Shown here: piece after piece, positions 21,633-23,708 of the stretch | How the letters are laid out: each line of letters starts with the position of its first letter | Position numbering within the stretch: position 1 is the stretch's first letter | DNA from: Pseudomonadota bacterium | GTDB lineage: Bacteria > Pseudomonadota > Alphaproteobacteria > Sphingomonadales > Sphingomonadaceae | DNA length: 23,708 nucleotides | Direction: 5' to 3' | Assembly (NCBI GenBank): GCA_023433445.1 | Contig: JAEZCS010000227.1 | Coordinates: 1 to 23,708, forward strand | Program-made: the position numbers and the translations under genes | Notes under the pieces: generated by a model | What the model saw: only the letters and a program-made list of their open reading frames with translations | Database searches by the model: none | Told to the model about the DNA's origin: nothing

Positions 21633-22559
21633 TCAGCGGGCAGGTGCGGCGGCGGGGGTCAGCCAGCCATGCATTCGCAGCCATTCGGCAAATTGTGGCA
21701 GAAGCCCGGTGCTCGTGGTGCCTGGGCGGCCCGCGCCGAACCCGTGATCGCCCCGCTCATAGGCGTGCAGTTCGACCGGCCGGCGCGCGTTGCGCCACGC
21801 GTCGGCGATGGCGAAGCCCTGCTTTTTGAACAGGCTGTCGTCCATGGCGATGGCGGCGAACATCGGCGGAGCGTCGGCGGGAACCGTGACGGCGGTCATG
21901 GGGCCGTAGATGTAGCCGATGAAGGCGGGGCGCGCGTCGCCTTCTCCCTCCAGCGCGGCGCTGAGCGCCGTCATGGCTCCGGCGGAAAAGCCGATCATGC
22001 CGAGGCGGGCGGGATCGACGCGAAATTCCTTGGCGCGGCTGCGGATCATTGCGAGCGACGTCAACGCATCCTGCGTGGCGCGAGGTTCCTTGATCCCTTC
22101 CCTCGCACCTGGCTTGGTCGCTTGAGCCATGCGCTGACCCATGAATTTTGTGTACGCCTTTGGATCGCGCGGCGATTCGTTGAGGCGATATTTAAGGACG
22201 AAGGCGGCGATGCCTTGACTGGCGAGCCAGCGGGCTATCTCTTCCCCTTCGCTGACCATGGAAAGCTGAAGGAATGCGCCGCCGGGCGCGACCACGACCC
22301 CCGCACCTGTCGCTTTAGCCGGGTCGGGCAGATAGGGCGTGATGGTTGGGCGCGTGACATTGCGGACGATGTCATTTTCCATCTTCAGCGGACCATAATG
22401 GATGCTGTAATGCTCCCATTGTTCCTTGTCGGCATCCTTGGCGGCGGGATAGAGTGGGATTTCGGCGAGCTTTGGCTTGGCGATCGGCGTGAGCTGCATT
22501 TGAGCGGCGGCGGGGGAAGCTATCGCCAGGGCGAGGGTGGTCAGGGCCAAACGCTTCAT
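21633..22559 (-). CDS. Secreted alpha/beta-hydrolase, probable carbohydrate esterase
   Basis: This 308-aa hydrolase has an export signal (MKRLALTTLALAIASPAAA). The alpha/beta-hydrolase core includes VVVAPGGAFLQLS (oxyanion loop, residues 88-100), LGMIGFSAGAMTAL (nucleophile Ser192), AIAMDDSLF (candidate acid Asp240 or Asp241) and ERGDHGFG (His272). This arrangement resembles acetyl-xylan-esterase-like proteins that accompany sugar-degrading enzymes. The start at 22559 follows GGAG with good spacing; an upstream ATG adds ten charged residues before the signal and is less likely. It leads an operon with the GH106 rhamnosidase, so it may deacetylate rhamnose-containing glycans before trimming. 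The exact substrate is inference. Confidence 0.88.
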   Translation of the reverse strand: MKRLALTTLALAIASPAAAQMQLTPIAKPKLAEIPLYPAAKDADKEQWEHYSIHYGPLKMENDIVRNVTRPTITPYLPDPAKATGAGVVVAPGGAFLQLSMVSEGEEIARWLASQGIAAFVLKYRLNESPRDPKAYTKFMGQRMAQATKPGAREGIKEPRATQDALTSLAMIRSRAKEFRVDPARLGMIGFSAGAMTALSAALEGEGDARPAFIGYIYGPMTAVTVPADAPPMFAAIAMDDSLFKKQGFAIADAWRNARRPVELHAYERGDHGFGAGRPGTTSTGLLPQFAEWLRMHGWLTPAAAPAR

Positions 22560-22821
22560 CGAATGGGTCTCCTCTCTCTTATATTTCAAATCGTATGGGC
22601 GCGTTCGATTGCACCTTAGACGTTCGCGATCGGTTTGGGAATGCGAACAAAGGAGGGGCGAGCGATGGGCCTGTCTGGCGCGGAAAAGCTATCCCCTGGC
22701 CCCTATATTGCGGACGAGTTTCTTATCCAGATTATCTGAACGGCTGTTGGGGAGAGCACCAGGGAACGGTGGCGCAGTTCGCATCGTTGAAAATCGGAAG
22801 GTTCAATGAAGGGAGGACAGG
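22560..22821. promoter_or_regulatory. Divergent region between the esterase operon and pncC
   Basis: This 262-bp region separates the minus-strand esterase/GH106 operon from plus-strand pncC. It contains a 24-codon plus-strand ORF (22665-22739) with a strong ribosome site, AAAGGAGGGG, seven to eight bases ahead. The stretch TTATCCAGATTATCTG lies around 22723-22738. I cannot assign promoters with confidence. Confidence 0.4.
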
Positions 22822-23361
22822 ATGAGTGGCGATGCGGACAGCGGCGGGCCAGCTGAAACCTTGTCCCCCGCTTTGCCGAATGAAACCGAAGAGGCCGCGG
22901 AGGCTTTGCTCAAGCTATGTTGCGACGCTGACTTGAAGATCGCAACGGCGGAAAGCTGCACAGGCGGGCTGCTTGCGTCCCTGCTGACCGATGTGGAAGG
23001 CGCGAGCCATGCATTTGAGCGCGGCTTCGTCGTATATAGCGAGGACGCCAAGTGCGAGCTGCTGGGCATAGCGCGGGAAAAGATCGATTCTTGCGGCGCC
23101 GTAAGCCGAGATGTCGCAATCGCCATGGCAGAAGGCGCGATAGCCAAATCCAATGCTGACATTGCGTTGGCGGTGACGGGTTATGCGGGCTCCGCTCCTC
23201 CGGGAGATGAACCGGGGCTGGTGCATTTCGGATGTGCCCGGCGCGGCGGAGAGACGCGGCATCGGGAGGAGCATTTCGGTGACTTGGGACGCGGGCCGAT
23301 TCGGCTGGAGACGATCGCGGTTGCTTTGGACATGATGAGGGAGGCGGTGCATGGGGGCTGA
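22822..23361 (+). CDS. pncC: CinA C-terminal family nicotinamide-nucleotide amidohydrolase
   Basis: This 179-aa protein consists of the CinA C-terminal domain alone. PncC enzymes deamidate nicotinamide mononucleotide to nicotinate mononucleotide, returning it to NAD synthesis. The motifs are TAESCTGGLLASLLTDVEGAS (about residues 42-62), FERGFVVYSEDAKCELLGI (67-85) and IALAVTGYAGSAPPGDEPGLVHFG (115-138). The first ~22 residues are a polar extension. The start at 22822 has GGAGG at good spacing. The gene overlaps nadE by 11 nt, so the product probably acts in the same pathway. It lacks the molybdopterin-binding-like COG1058 domain of full-length CinA, which is usual for PncC. Confidence 0.9.
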   Translation: MSGDADSGGPAETLSPALPNETEEAAEALLKLCCDADLKIATAESCTGGLLASLLTDVEGASHAFERGFVVYSEDAKCELLGIAREKIDSCGAVSRDVAIAMAEGAIAKSNADIALAVTGYAGSAPPGDEPGLVHFGCARRGGETRHREEHFGDLGRGPIRLETIAVALDMMREAVHGG

Positions 23362-23708
23362 ACGGTTCGAAGCGATTGAAAGCCATGGCCTGGTACGGCT
23401 GGCTGCTGCCACCCCTGAAGCGAGCGTTGCCGATGTCGGCGCCAATGCAGCGGCGATCAGGCGGCTGGCGCTTGAGGCGGCTGGGAAGGGAGCGGATATC
23501 ATCCTGTTCCCCGAGCTGTCCCTGTCCTCCTACGCCATTGATGACCTGCATTTGCAGGACGCGCTGCTCGACAGGGTGGAGGCGGAGATCGGGGGGCTGA
23601 TCGAGGCAAGCGCCGACCTGCCGGTCTTGCTGGTCGGCGCACCGGTTCGGCGAGCCGGGCGGCTATATAATGTGGCGCTGGTCATTGCCGGGGGAAAGCT
23701 GCTGGGGG
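23351..23708 (+). CDS. nadE: Glutamine-dependent NAD+ synthetase, N-terminal part (partial)
   Basis: The first ~119 residues of a gene cut by the right edge are visible. They form the start of a carbon-nitrogen hydrolase (glutaminase) domain: ALEAAGKGADIILFPELSLSSYAIDDLHLQ, with the first catalytic Glu in FPEL, then LPVLLVGAPVRRAGRLYNVALVIAGGKLLG. This N-terminal layout, with SLSSYAIDDL, is typical of glutamine-dependent NadE, which amidates nicotinate adenine dinucleotide to NAD+. The lysine, cysteine and synthetase domain lie beyond the edge, so another nitrilase-family protein cannot be fully excluded. The overlap with pncC supports NadE. Confidence 0.82.
   Translation, partial: MGAERFEAIESHGLVRLAAATPEASVADVGANAAAIRRLALEAAGKGADIILFPELSLSSYAIDDLHLQDALLDRVEAEIGGLIEASADLPVLLVGAPVRRAGRLYNVALVIAGGKLLG

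Noticed and set aside
20657..21829. 390-codon plus-strand open frame opposite the GH106 gene
   Set aside because: It is a high-GC antisense shadow of a clearly recognised enzyme; its translation shows no domain and is rich in Arg and Gly.
21390..22619. 409-codon plus-strand open frame across the esterase gene
   Set aside because: It is antisense to two well-supported coding sequences, has no family resemblance and no ribosome site of note.
22595..22825. 76-codon plus-strand frame before pncC
   Set aside because: There is no ribosome site and no recognisable domain, and it runs into the pncC start in another frame.
1..23708. CRISPR arrays, insertion sequences, tRNA or rRNA genes
   Set aside because: No regularly spaced repeats, transposase-like proteins, cloverleaf-forming segments or rRNA-like stretches were seen by eye.

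Overview
This window is high-GC chromosomal DNA from an alphaproteobacterium, most likely a sphingomonad (Sphingobium/Sphingomonas-like). That placement is inference from recalled family resemblance: a CysNC-type sulfate-activation locus, a GH106 rhamnosidase of the size known from Sphingomonas, a TolA-annotated sphingomonad protein, and several short proteins I recognise only as sphingomonad-like. I see no rRNA, tRNA, CRISPR array, insertion sequence or phage module. Both edges cut genes: the left edge cuts the APS-kinase domain of CysNC, and the right edge cuts nadE.

Left part (1-5461). The end of cysNC and cysQ form a sulfate-activation pair (+), closed by a hairpin terminator. Next come a divergent pair, a secreted SIMPL-domain protein (-) and a DUF1206 membrane protein (+). 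A three-gene minus-strand cassette follows, with each junction an ATGA overlap: DUF3649, PepSY-TM and DUF3325. This set of families usually accompanies TonB-dependent siderophore uptake, and a Fur-box-like palindrome lies just upstream.

Middle part (5462-13475). A complete tripartite RND efflux operon on the minus strand (adaptor, AcrB-like pump, NodT-type outer-membrane lipoprotein) is divergent from an OmpR-type response regulator and histidine kinase on the plus strand. The 264-bp region between them holds a 13-bp perfect inverted repeat with an A-G5-A-G5-A spacer in the efflux leader. It also holds an 8-bp direct repeat with 10-bp period before the regulator, and a 10-codon mini-ORF that overlaps the regulator start. 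This is the most information-dense regulatory DNA in the window.

Right-middle part (13456-18283). A modABC molybdate importer (-) has an unusually short ModC and a ModE-like AT-rich palindrome before modA. It lies downstream of an rlpA lipoprotein gene. A gene-poor stretch then leads into a cluster of five short or unrecognised genes (60, 184, 65, 75 and 67 aa), the least explained part of the window.

Right part (18284-23708). A secreted alpha/beta-hydrolase esterase and a secreted GH106 alpha-L-rhamnosidase form a two-gene carbohydrate-degradation operon (-). Divergent from it, pncC (CinA C-terminal family) overlaps nadE by 11 nt, which suggests a shared role in NAD recycling and synthesis. 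I found no clearly new biological system. The best leads are the efflux/two-component regulatory region, the orphan small-gene cluster, the iron cassette without a visible receptor, and the pncC-nadE coupling.
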